Below are positions 16,687-25,467 of a stretch of DNA of 32,715 nt, in pieces. Origin of the DNA: Oscillospiraceae bacterium (GTDB lineage Bacteria > Bacillota > Clostridia > Oscillospirales > Ruminococcaceae). The notes under the pieces were generated by a model, which did no database searches, was not told where the DNA came from, and was given only the letters and a program-made list of their open reading frames with translations. Position numbers and translations under genes: made by a program. How positions within the stretch are numbered: the stretch's first letter is position 1; every line of letters begins with the position of its first letter. The stretch lies in NCBI GenBank assembly GCA_017432285.1, contig JAFRJM010000043.1, positions 1 through 32,715 on the forward strand. The letters are read 5' to 3'.

Positions 16687-16721
16687 AAGTGTATAACATA
16701 TTCGAAAGGAAACCAAACATC

Positions 16722-18263
16722 ATGATCAAGATTGCAAAAACTGAGGGCGGTCTGGTACGTGGCACCTATGGCCGTGACATGGCTATCTCAGTATTCAAAG
16801 GTATCCCTTTTGCAGCTCCTGCTGTAGGAAAGAATCGTTGGCGAGTCCCTCAACCCGTAGAACCATGGGAAGGAGTAAAGGATTGCCTAGAATTCGGTCC
16901 AGCCTGTATGACAGATTATTCTGTTGGCTATGGCGATTTCTATACAAAAGAATGGCATTGGGATACAGACTATCCCATGAGCGAAGATTGCCTGCAGCTC
17001 AATATCTGGACTCCTGCCAAAACTCCAGATGAAAAACTTCCTGTTATGGTATGGATCTATGGAGGCGGTCTTATCAATGGCTGCCCTGCTGAAATGGAAT
17101 TTAACGGAGAGAATCTTGCCCGCCGTGGTGTTGTACTTGTTTCTGTAAACTATAGAGCTAATGTGTTTGGATTATTTGCTCATCCTGAGATTACTGCAGA
17201 AAATGGCGGTAAACATTGCACTAACTTTGCACTATTCGATCAGAAAGCAGGTATCGATTGGGTAGAGAGAAATATTGCCAACTTTGGCGGTGACCCGACA
17301 AATGTTACTATCTTTGGTCAGTCTGCAGGCGGACGAAGCACACTGTGCCAGGTCATCTCCCCCCTTAACCGCAACAGTTGTATCACTAGAGCAATCACAC
17401 AAAGCAGCGCAGGAATAAACTTTGCTTTAGGCGGTCATGGCACTGACTATCTGACTCTTGAGCAGGCTGAGAAACAGGGAGATTACTTCTTCTGCAAATA
17501 TCTTGGTGTTACTACACTCGAAGAAGCCAGAGCTCTTCCAGCAGAATTCGTAAGAGATAAATGCTTTGAATTCCTAGCGAAGAGAGAAGGTCAGTTCCAA
17601 TTCGTTGTAGATGGTGACTTCTTAACTGATCAGCCTAACTATATGATGGCAAGAAATGACCGGAAGCAGATTCCTATCATGACAGGATATACTACAGGTG
17701 AGTTCTTCGATGTTATTACCGCAAACAGCCTTGAACAGTTTGAAGAAAGAGCACATATGCTCTATGGTCCATACACAGACGAGTTCCTGAAACTCTGTGA
17801 TTTCGAGAGCGGAGATTTGGACCACATCTTAAAGTTATCGAAAGTCAACGGCTCACCATTCGGTGTACGTCTTCTCCTTATGCGTGCTGTTGATGACGGA
17901 CTGCCTGCTTGGCTATATCAATTCTCTCCCACCATTCCTGGTCCAGATAACCCAGGTGTTTATCACTCCTCTGACTTGAACTTTGTTTTTGAAAATCTTG
18001 CAACATGCTGGAGACCATTTACTGGAAAGCATTATGATCTTGCAAGACAGATGTGCAATTACTGGACAAACTTCGCAAAAACAGGTGATCCTAATGGATT
18101 AGATCATGATGGAACACCGATGCCAAAGTGGGAACCTTTCACCGAAGACTATGGAAAACCAATCGTGTTCAACGAAGAGGGCGTACATATGTCTGAGGAC
18201 GAACTATCTCCATGTGTTAAAGGTATGTATCGCCTAGCTGCAGATCTTCTTTGGAGAAAATAA
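16722..18263 (+). CDS. Type B carboxylesterase/lipase family (para-nitrobenzyl esterase-like)
   Basis: A 513-residue alpha/beta-hydrolase without a signal peptide, so cytoplasmic. The nucleophile is S201 in FGQSAGG; WIYGGGLINGC provides the oxyanion hole. The acidic residue is probably the Glu of YTTGEFF, and the His is in GVYHSSDLNFVFENL. SEDCLQLNIWTP is the family's second signature. It hydrolyses carboxylic esters; the natural substrate is unknown. ATG at 16722 is chosen because AAAGGA lies 11 bases upstream; a GTG 33 bases earlier stays open but overlaps the promoter. It stands alone between the remnant and a strong terminator, and its codon use and composition look native. Confidence 0.92.
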   Translation: MIKIAKTEGGLVRGTYGRDMAISVFKGIPFAAPAVGKNRWRVPQPVEPWEGVKDCLEFGPACMTDYSVGYGDFYTKEWHWDTDYPMSEDCLQLNIWTPAKTPDEKLPVMVWIYGGGLINGCPAEMEFNGENLARRGVVLVSVNYRANVFGLFAHPEITAENGGKHCTNFALFDQKAGIDWVERNIANFGGDPTNVTIFGQSAGGRSTLCQVISPLNRNSCITRAITQSSAGINFALGGHGTDYLTLEQAEKQGDYFFCKYLGVTTLEEARALPAEFVRDKCFEFLAKREGQFQFVVDGDFLTDQPNYMMARNDRKQIPIMTGYTTGEFFDVITANSLEQFEERAHMLYGPYTDEFLKLCDFESGDLDHILKLSKVNGSPFGVRLLLMRAVDDGLPAWLYQFSPTIPGPDNPGVYHSSDLNFVFENLATCWRPFTGKHYDLARQMCNYWTNFAKTGDPNGLDHDGTPMPKWEPFTEDYGKPIVFNEEGVHMSEDELSPCVKGMYRLAADLLWRK

Positions 18264-18281
18264 ATAATTACTATGAAACTC

Positions 18282-18314
18282 AAAGGACCTCGTCAATACG
18301 ACGAGGTCCTTTTT
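18282..18314 (+). terminator. Strong intrinsic terminator after the carboxylesterase
   Basis: A 13-bp perfect stem (18282-18294 with 18300-18312, AAAGGACCTCGTC) with a 5-base loop ends in a run of five T. The A-run on the other arm means it can also end minus-strand transcripts, such as the Nudix remnant. Confidence 0.9.
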
Positions 18315-18327
18315 AGAATGTTACTAG

Positions 18328-18546
18328 TTACAGTCTGCTTGCTTTATAATCTAGAATTTTTTCTACAACTAATTTATCTGCTGGAAGCCAATCCACTGTT
18401 TCTAAGTCTTCAAAAGGAACCCACCTTGCTGCTTCGTGCTCCAAAAGAGTGAGCTTCCCTGATACCACTGTAGCCCAATAACAATCCATATCTAAGTGAA
18501 AATTGGGATAATCGTATTCGACTCTTAGATTCATTATGCTAAACAT
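18328..18546 (-). pseudogene. C-terminal fragment of a Nudix hydrolase (MutT/8-oxo-dGTPase type)
   Basis: 72 residues match the C-terminal half of small MutT-like proteins: YDYPNFHLDMDCYWA, LLEHEAARWV and VDWLPADKLVVEKIL. The Nudix box (GX5EX7REXXEEXG), which should lie just before this in a protein of about 130 residues, is absent. The 150 bases upstream do not encode it in any frame. The fragment is therefore inactive, cut at about 18546. It lies exactly at the left edge of the defence island, which suggests that acquisition of the island removed the N-terminal half (inference). Confidence 0.75.
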
Positions 18547-18619
18547 ATTTGATTAGTTTCTTTGACTACAGTATCCTAGGTATTCTGATTAGCCTAAAAA
18601 CAAGGGCTATCTGATGGGG

Positions 18620-18638
18620 CGTTGTCAAAACGTTGTCA
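18620..18638. repeat. Tandem CGTTGTCA repeat at the island edge
   Basis: CGTTGTCA occurs twice (18620-18627 and 18631-18638) separated by AAA. It sits between the truncated Nudix gene and the last gene of the island, so it may mark an integration or recombination junction. A matching copy at the other end would lie beyond the right edge of the window. Confidence 0.35.
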
Positions 18639-18701
18639 GAGCATTCTTGTACCTTAACAATTATTATTCGTGTTAGCTAGGTTATATCAATATTCAAAAT
18701 G

Positions 18702-21700
18702 TTAGTAATCAGAGATCTCTGATTGAATATAATCTTGTCTTCCCTCGCTCATATAGAACCTGCTCAGCCCTCGTAAAACATATGCACCGTGAGGGTAAAA
18801 CAGTTCCAGTTCTGAAGCATCTTTCTCAATTTTATCAGATAATGCTTTTCGATCTGCTCCATCAGTTATAGTCCTCACCTCCATCGCATTGATAATGCCA
18901 CTTAAAACTGCATTGTCAAATTCTACATTATCCACATGCTCAAGCAGTTCGCGTATTCTCTCATTCAGTCTTACGCCGTCTTCACCGCCCGGTATTTTTC
19001 CAATTATGCTACCTGCTAGGTTTACATTATTCGAGCTGATAAGTGTCTCTATAAAATATACCAGTACATCATATTCATCACAAGCATTTGCAGGTAAAGA
19101 AAACCTCCATTGTTCGGAAAATCGTCTTGAAGGATTCGCCGAGACATATTCAATATAATCGTGCGGGTTATGAAAGAAGAATACTTTCCCGCTTAAAGGC
19201 ATTTCCTGCACAAAGCCTTTTGCATATAGATTCAATGTAGCAGTCGCCCACTCGTCTGAATAGAATAATGAATCAATTCGTTTTACAATTTCAGATATAT
19301 AATACTCATCTTGTTTTACTCTAAAGGTGAAATCCCCCTCATTACTTAAGATTGAATTGATAACGGTCTTGGCCTGTTCAATTCTTGCTAATGGCTCTTT
19401 TTCCATTCGCTCATAGAAGTACATTAAAAGGCCTCGCGGATTATAGATCAAAAACTGTTCATAGCGTTCTTCACTGAAAGAAAGCATGTCTTTGTGCTTC
19501 CAGTATTCTTTCTTTTCCTCCTCAGTCTCTAACAGTTTCCAATACTCTTCACGAGATATAAAGGGGAGAATTGATAGTTTTAACTCACTTGAAAACCTGG
19601 AATAGATAGTTCTTGCACTATCTTCGCTTATTGCATCAATCATTCCACCAATTAATGCATATTTCCCATCTAAAGCTAATTCGTCAACTAATGTAAACAA
19701 GGAATCCCCGTATATTACTTCCGCTAATATGGAACCCCAATATGAGTGGTTTTCCATCCTCTTTATTAGACGAATAATCCCAGATGTTCCGCGTGTTTGA
19801 TATATATCCCTTAACTTATTGATTCTGATTATGCGTTCTTGCTCTTTTATTTCATAATAATCATCGTCTTTGTATTTCAGCAATATTTCCGAAGGGCACT
19901 CGTATGTTTTATAAAACAGCCAGTCATCCCGTTCTTCTTCTGAACATATCGACAGCAAAAGATTTTCCCAAGATTTAAGTACTTGTAAATATGGTTGCTC
20001 AGTTTCTATTTGGTATTTTTGTATCGAATACACCCTGTCTTTTAACTGAAATACAACAGGCAATAAATCTTTATCGATAAAAGCCCCGGCAGAAAAATAT
20101 TGCATTAGCTTTCCCAAGTAGTCTGGTCTTAAATGATGATATTGTTTTAAGAGATCTTGCAGAGCAGAAACATCACCACAAGAGACTAAGTGTTCAAACG
20201 CCACACCAGCTATGAATTCTGATGTTTCGATAATTTCTTGAATCGTCAGTTCTTCTTGTGCATCATAGTGGTGTTCCCCATAACGTATGCTTTTCCAAAA
20301 AGAATCCTTTCCTAAAAGCATACATATCAGTTTACATGTATGATATGGATCTTTTGTATTAAAAAATATTATTAACTCCCGTTTCTGTTGTATAGATAAT
20401 GCGACCTCAGTGTTGAACAAACATAAGGCTGTTAACAATGATTCTTCCGGTGAATTCAAAATCTTGTACTCATAATCCATCTGATACAGAGAAAAGAGGA
20501 CCTTACACGCTCTTATTGATGTGCTCCGGTATAGAGTTAATTCATCTATTGCTGATAATACGCCTGTGTATTCATGCGGATAATCGTTAGTACTGAAAAG
20601 TGAAAGAAGATATGACTCTTCATAGAGCGTCCTTTCTATAAAGGCTAAAGTAGCTGTAGGAGCAGCCTCTGCAAGAACTGCCATATTTTCAAGCAATAGA
20701 TTAGCAGTGCGTTTCTCTAGAGAATACTCCAATATTTCAGTTACAGCATCAGTGATTCTAGTTGAATCATCTGAAGAGAAGGAATAATACACATAGTTCA
20801 ACATGAGGTTCCGAACATGTTGTTTTATTATGTGTGTTTGTCCGAATCTGCCGGAATACAGGCCGTATTTTTGTATTTCTTCTAAAAGCCACTTAACACT
20901 CGAATGGAACCGGGCAAATGAGCTATCATCAACACTACACCCTAATACACTCCAAGCCTCTTCATAGTTCACGATGAGATAATTGTTTTCTATTCTCTTT
21001 ATTGGCGAGTCTTCTTTTTGCACTAATGCTTTATAGAACTCTTCAACGGTTTCAAAAGAAATATTTACTATTTTTTCTACTATTTCTCTATCAATGCTTG
21101 TGTTGATAGTGCGAAGAAAAACTATAGGCTCTAAAAGGTTCTTTTCTTCAATCCCAGCCCAATCTGGCATATGTTCATTTGTTGTGCCTGGAATACGTCT
21201 GACAAGTGCCCTCAGATTTCCGTGACAAAATGCGTACAATTCATGAGCTGCGCTCTCATTAATACCCATTTTTCGAAAAGCATTATAAAAATGCATTTTG
21301 GAATAAGGATTAAGTTGAATATCTGGCTTTATGCTGATTGCCTCTTTGTTGTAACACACAATAACACTGTTTTCTGATGGAACAATATCATGAGAGCTAA
21401 TATAGTTAAGTACGATTATCTTGTTTTTCGCGAGGTTAGAAATAGTCTGATATGTAGTCGAATCATATACAACGACGCATTTTTCCTGTAGTTCTCGATT
21501 CTGTTTCAGGGCTCCCAAAACAAAACCCATAGACTCCAGAAAAGAGTCAGACTTAATCTTTATCACCGTCTGCCTGAGTGATTTATGCAGAAGCTCAATT
21601 TCTTTTTCTCGATTCTCCAGAAACATTTCTAGAGAAAATGGAGGGTTCGTCTTTTGAGAAAACAGCTCCCATGCTTGATCGATTCCAGAAAAATCCGCTG

Positions 21701-22193
21701 TTGTATCAAATAATAACTCTAAAAGCCAACTAACAACTGTTGGCTCGCTGTTAATCCAATCACATAAAACTGACGCATCATAAACATGCACGGCTTTCCA
21801 GTCTGTATGTTCAGATTCCCATTGCGTTATTGTCTTTTGGAATGCCCAAATCTTCGGAGACACCAAATACAACGATGTTTGACTTTTATCTATACCTAAG
21901 GAATTCTTTGTTCTTTTGGCATAATCCGACTCTATCTTTCGCAGTGAATCATCACTTGTTCCAAACTCCCATACGCTAGTCCCTTCTGTTATATATGCAG
22001 TCCCTGTCACACAAGAAATCACACCGTCGAAGCCATTCGCCCAAATATCATTACCAGAAGGAATACGAAGACTGGTTAAATCACTAGTTCCTGAGATTAT
22101 CAGTTTTTTTATGATAAGCGGAAGTAATCCCTCAAACTGTCTCTTCTTTTCTGTATTCAACGCTTCTAACATGGATGCAGTTATCAATTCCAT
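18702..22193 (-). CDS. Large protein with restriction-endonuclease-like N-terminus, putative defence factor
   Basis: 1163 residues, no signal peptide or membrane segments. Residues 1-165 resemble an N-terminal domain found in large bacterial proteins of about 1200 residues. Landmarks are RIPSGNDIWANGFDGV (D56), TSVWEFGTS (E76), DYAKRT (90-95) and VYDASVLCDWI (about 136-146), a pattern compatible with a PD-(D/E)XK-like fold. The middle has a regulator-like layout (REKEIELL...) but no Walker A motif. The rest is helical repeat-like. I infer a defence role from position only, directly downstream of a type I restriction operon. GGAGGG precedes the ATG by 8 bases. Its base composition is AT-richer than the restriction genes, suggesting separate origin. 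The last codons lie in an 18-bp perfect palindrome (18707-18724). Activity is untested. Confidence 0.7.
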   Translation of the reverse strand: MELITASMLEALNTEKKRQFEGLLPLIIKKLIISGTSDLTSLRIPSGNDIWANGFDGVISCVTGTAYITEGTSVWEFGTSDDSLRKIESDYAKRTKNSLGIDKSQTSLYLVSPKIWAFQKTITQWESEHTDWKAVHVYDASVLCDWINSEPTVVSWLLELLFDTTADFSGIDQAWELFSQKTNPPFSLEMFLENREKEIELLHKSLRQTVIKIKSDSFLESMGFVLGALKQNRELQEKCVVVYDSTTYQTISNLAKNKIIVLNYISSHDIVPSENSVIVCYNKEAISIKPDIQLNPYSKMHFYNAFRKMGINESAAHELYAFCHGNLRALVRRIPGTTNEHMPDWAGIEEKNLLEPIVFLRTINTSIDREIVEKIVNISFETVEEFYKALVQKEDSPIKRIENNYLIVNYEEAWSVLGCSVDDSSFARFHSSVKWLLEEIQKYGLYSGRFGQTHIIKQHVRNLMLNYVYYSFSSDDSTRITDAVTEILEYSLEKRTANLLLENMAVLAEAAPTATLAFIERTLYEESYLLSLFSTNDYPHEYTGVLSAIDELTLYRSTSIRACKVLFSLYQMDYEYKILNSPEESLLTALCLFNTEVALSIQQKRELIIFFNTKDPYHTCKLICMLLGKDSFWKSIRYGEHHYDAQEELTIQEIIETSEFIAGVAFEHLVSCGDVSALQDLLKQYHHLRPDYLGKLMQYFSAGAFIDKDLLPVVFQLKDRVYSIQKYQIETEQPYLQVLKSWENLLLSICSEEERDDWLFYKTYECPSEILLKYKDDDYYEIKEQERIIRINKLRDIYQTRGTSGIIRLIKRMENHSYWGSILAEVIYGDSLFTLVDELALDGKYALIGGMIDAISEDSARTIYSRFSSELKLSILPFISREEYWKLLETEEEKKEYWKHKDMLSFSEERYEQFLIYNPRGLLMYFYERMEKEPLARIEQAKTVINSILSNEGDFTFRVKQDEYYISEIVKRIDSLFYSDEWATATLNLYAKGFVQEMPLSGKVFFFHNPHDYIEYVSANPSRRFSEQWRFSLPANACDEYDVLVYFIETLISSNNVNLAGSIIGKIPGGEDGVRLNERIRELLEHVDNVEFDNAVLSGIINAMEVRTITDGADRKALSDKIEKDASELELFYPHGAYVLRGLSRFYMSEGRQDYIQSEISDY

Positions 22194-22483
22194 AGCACAT
22201 TCCCTCCAAGGTTTTATGCTGGTTTATATGCACTGTTAAGGATAAGTACAGCTTCCCAGATGCGTCCGGAAAACGATTTTCAGTACTTGGCAAGCAGGGC
22301 ATGCTCGTAAGAGTATGCTTTTTTGTCTAGAACCGTCCATCGGTATTTGGCGAGCAGTGTTCCGATCCGGATCGGAACCACTTTCGCCAATTCTTACTCG
22401 TTGGGATAATCCCAAACCCTTATGATCGCACAAGTGCGGCTGCGCGTCTTTCGACGCTTCCCATGGGGCAATAGCACACGTTT
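22194..22483. ncRNA. Highly structured intergenic segment, candidate structured RNA or dispersed repeat
   Basis: 290 bases between hsdR and the large gene contain at least five hairpins. 22347-22390 is a long stem of about 20 bp whose core (22359-22378) is a perfect 20-base palindrome. 22401-22415 is TTGGGA/TCCCAA. 22444-22457 is GCGTC-TTTC-GACGC. 22427-22438 is CGCA/TGCG. 22299-22318 is followed by six T on the plus strand. A 13-base block, GTA(C/T)TTGGC(A/G)AGCAG, occurs twice (starting at 22283 and 22343). I do not recognise the family. It may be an RNA of the defence locus or a repeat element left by a mobile element. Strand is uncertain; the genes around it are on the minus strand. Confidence 0.5.
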
Positions 22484-25402
22484 TTAATAATACTGCTCCA
22501 CATAGCTGTACGCTTTATTGAAAACGTCCTGATCCTTGATCCGGTATTTTCTCATAACGATGTCACGGAGATTTCTGCTGACTTCCTTTCTGCCGGTAGA
22601 GGTATTCTGCCAGCCGGGGAATCGGACGATCTTCACGATACCGTCAATATCGTTTACGATACGCTCGACGATAACGGGCGTTTTTTCATTTCTGATGCTT
22701 TGGAAAAGTTCGGTTAGTGCAGCTTTTCCTCTGACCGTCGGTTCGTCATTTGTTACAGGCGTCTGCTTCATCATCTGCGCTGCATCCTTCGCCAATGCAA
22801 GGAGCGCTTTCAGGAATTGAATACTCGTCAGCAGCCCGGCTTCGTGCTCTTCGCGCAGTTTCTCCATCCGCTCACCCAGCGCAACGAACCTCGGATCATC
22901 ACGGTGCCCCAGAATAATCGCAGCTAGATCAATTTCGACCTTACGACGTTTTTTGTCCGGCAGCGCTTTGCCGGAAATGAATTTCTCAATAATCTGCGCA
23001 TCCATCGCTAGGATATCTTCTTCTTGGTCAACGCCGATGACAGACATATTTTCATGAACGAGCTGCAGCGTCTTCGGACCAAGTGCCGCCCAGATCAGCT
23101 TGCCTCGTTCGTCAGTCGGCCTAATCGAATCATACACCTTCGACAGCCATTTATACTCCGCCTTATAAGGATTCAGGCAAGAATCCGGAGACAAGGCATT
23201 CCATACACGGTTTAGAGCACGGTAATTGGCGCCGAAAGCATCCTTCGTTTCATCGTCGGGCAGGCAGTCCTGCGCAGCGACTAGTCCTTCCCAATCATCA
23301 CGGGTGCGGTCAACGCCGGGGAAGAAGGCAATGCACGCTTCCACCATTTCCGGCACTTTGCCCTTCACGCTCTCGATATTAGAAATGACCTTCTCAACAG
23401 ACTCGGAATCGAAGAAAAGCGCTTTGGCCACATTATCGAAAATACCGATATAGTCAACGATCAGGCCATATGTCTTGTCCTGGTTGAATACGCGGTTCGT
23501 CCGGCAAATCGCCTGGAGTAGCGTATGGTCCTTCATTGGTTTGTCCAGATACATCGTCTGGAGGATCGGAGCGTCAAACCCGGTCAGCAGCTTACTGGTA
23601 ACGATGACGATCTGAAGGGGATTGTTCGGATCCCGGAAATCATCCAGGACCTTTGCCTCTTCATCCCGGCTGCGACGCCATTTTTTATACTCGTCAGCCT
23701 TATCGTTATTCGTATCCATAACGATCGTGGATGTGGCTTCGCCGAGCAGCCGGTCGAGTTCTTTTTTATACAGAACACAGCACTCCCGATCATAGCATAC
23801 GACCTGGGCCTTGAATCCGTTGGGGTTGACCTTGGTCATGAAATGGTCGGCGATATGCTCACAGACGGCGCGGATACGGTTAGGATCTTTCATAATGGCG
23901 GACATACGGACCCGCTGTGCCACTTTGGAACGTTCTTCCTCCGTCAGATCCGCTTCATCGGCCAGTTGCTTGAATGCCTCGTCGATGGCATCCTGATCCA
24001 CATGCAGCTTCACCGGAACCGGCTCAAAATGCAGTGGCAAGGTCGCTTTATCAGAAACAGAGTCCGCAAAGGAATAGCGGCTCATGTATCCGGTGCGATC
24101 CTCCGCGGCGCCGAACGTGGCAAAGGTGTTCTTGTCCAGCTTGTTGATCGGAGTACCGGTCAGACCGAAGAAGAACGCATTGGGCAAAGCCATACGCATA
24201 CGCGCACCCAGGTCTCCTTCCTGCGTGCGATGCGCCTCGTCCACCATAACGATGATGTTATCCCGGAAATTGATCGCTTCTGTGATCTTGGCAAACTCAA
24301 AGATCTTCGTAATGATGACCTTGCGGGTATCTGCCTTGAGCAGTCGGGTGAGCTCCGCGTTGGTATCAGCCGGAACCAAATTCGGCACGTCGGCCATAGA
24401 GAATGTACCGAAGATCTGTCCGCTCAGATCGATACGGTCGTTTACGATGATGACCGTCGGAGCGTTCAGCTCTTTCATCATACGCAGTTTTTGCGCCGCG
24501 AAAACCATCAGCAAAGATTTGCCGCTGCCCTGGAAGTGCCAGATCAGGCCTTTCTTCGGATATCCGGCTTTTACACGGTTGACAATGAGATTGGCGCCTT
24601 CGTACTGCTGATACCGGCAGACTACCTTAATTTTGCGGTTGTGCTTATCCGTGGAAAACAGGGTGAAATAGCGGAACAGATCCAGGATGACCTCTTTCCG
24701 GGTTATGGAGGCGACGCTTTTCTGTACCTTGGAGAAATCGCCCTCTGCGTGTGGGATATCCGCGTACCAGGGGCCCCACAAGGTCACGGGAGCATTTATT
24801 GCGCCGTAGCGGAAGCATTTGCCCTCCGTTGCAAAGTTGAAGATATTGGTCACGAACATCTCCGGGATAGACTTCTCATAATCGAGAATATCCCCAGCGC
24901 CGTCCATCCAGCTGATTGCCGGACGCACGGGAGACTTCATTTCACCGATCGACACAGGGAATCCGTTGATCAGCAGAACGACGTCCAGCCGCTTTCCGCC
25001 GACAGCTTGCGGGTATACCCACTGATTGGTTACGACAAAAAGGTTGTTCTCCGGGTTGTCATAGTCAAAAAAGCGGATACTGATGGAACGCCCGTCCTTA
25101 TCGAACGGAAAGCTGTTTTCCTCAAAGATTAGCTTTTTGAAACGCTCATTCTGCGTCACCAGATCATGAGGCCTTACGGTGGAGATCAATGCTCGCAGCT
25201 TATAAATCACAGTATCCGCATGGGCAGGATTTGCCGCAATACAGGGATTAAAACGAATGAGAGCATCCTTGAGATGGGATTCAACTAAAACATCAGACTC
25301 TGCACGAGGTAATTCGACAGCAGGAATATACTCCCAGCCATTGGATTGTAGGGTATGGATGATCATATCTTCAACGTTCTGTTCACTAAAACTATTCGGC
25401 AT
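22484..25402 (-). CDS. hsdR: Type I restriction enzyme, R subunit (HsdR)
   Basis: A 972-residue motor-nuclease subunit. The N-terminal nuclease domain has the PD-(D/E)XK pattern RLDVVLLINGFP...GEMKSP. The SF2 translocase follows: Walker A in FQGSGKS (K295), DEAH in MVDEAHRTQEG, GLTGTPI, then a second RecA-like domain (VIVTSKLLTGFDAP, LLQAICRTNR). The C-terminal helical part binds the methylase core. It cuts unmodified DNA at a distance after ATP-driven translocation. ATG at 25402 has GGAGGG upstream; the frame stays open for 10 codons more without a site. It is 65 bp after the HsdM-HsdS fusion. No frameshift or missing motif was noticed, so it appears functional. Confidence 0.93.
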   Translation of the reverse strand: MPNSFSEQNVEDMIIHTLQSNGWEYIPAVELPRAESDVLVESHLKDALIRFNPCIAANPAHADTVIYKLRALISTVRPHDLVTQNERFKKLIFEENSFPFDKDGRSISIRFFDYDNPENNLFVVTNQWVYPQAVGGKRLDVVLLINGFPVSIGEMKSPVRPAISWMDGAGDILDYEKSIPEMFVTNIFNFATEGKCFRYGAINAPVTLWGPWYADIPHAEGDFSKVQKSVASITRKEVILDLFRYFTLFSTDKHNRKIKVVCRYQQYEGANLIVNRVKAGYPKKGLIWHFQGSGKSLLMVFAAQKLRMMKELNAPTVIIVNDRIDLSGQIFGTFSMADVPNLVPADTNAELTRLLKADTRKVIITKIFEFAKITEAINFRDNIIVMVDEAHRTQEGDLGARMRMALPNAFFFGLTGTPINKLDKNTFATFGAAEDRTGYMSRYSFADSVSDKATLPLHFEPVPVKLHVDQDAIDEAFKQLADEADLTEEERSKVAQRVRMSAIMKDPNRIRAVCEHIADHFMTKVNPNGFKAQVVCYDRECCVLYKKELDRLLGEATSTIVMDTNNDKADEYKKWRRSRDEEAKVLDDFRDPNNPLQIVIVTSKLLTGFDAPILQTMYLDKPMKDHTLLQAICRTNRVFNQDKTYGLIVDYIGIFDNVAKALFFDSESVEKVISNIESVKGKVPEMVEACIAFFPGVDRTRDDWEGLVAAQDCLPDDETKDAFGANYRALNRVWNALSPDSCLNPYKAEYKWLSKVYDSIRPTDERGKLIWAALGPKTLQLVHENMSVIGVDQEEDILAMDAQIIEKFISGKALPDKKRRKVEIDLAAIILGHRDDPRFVALGERMEKLREEHEAGLLTSIQFLKALLALAKDAAQMMKQTPVTNDEPTVRGKAALTELFQSIRNEKTPVIVERIVNDIDGIVKIVRFPGWQNTSTGRKEVSRNLRDIVMRKYRIKDQDVFNKAYSYVEQYY

Positions 25403-25467
25403 AATCTTGCCCTCCGATATAGATTGCATCACGGTGCCAACTGGTATTACTCATCAGTCTCGTTAGA

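Noticed and set aside
18707-18724. An 18-bp perfect palindrome at the end of the large gene as a regulatory site
   Set aside because: It encodes the last residues of the protein, has no T-run and no partner copy; likely incidental.
22236-22433. A 65-codon minus-strand frame in the structured spacer
   Set aside because: It runs through several perfect hairpins and has no start signal; the nucleotide-level structure explains the sequence better.
23525-25132. A 535-codon open frame on the plus strand
   Set aside because: It is antisense to the well-supported hsdR gene, has no recognisable motif or ribosome binding site, and reflects the GC-rich codon pattern of hsdR.
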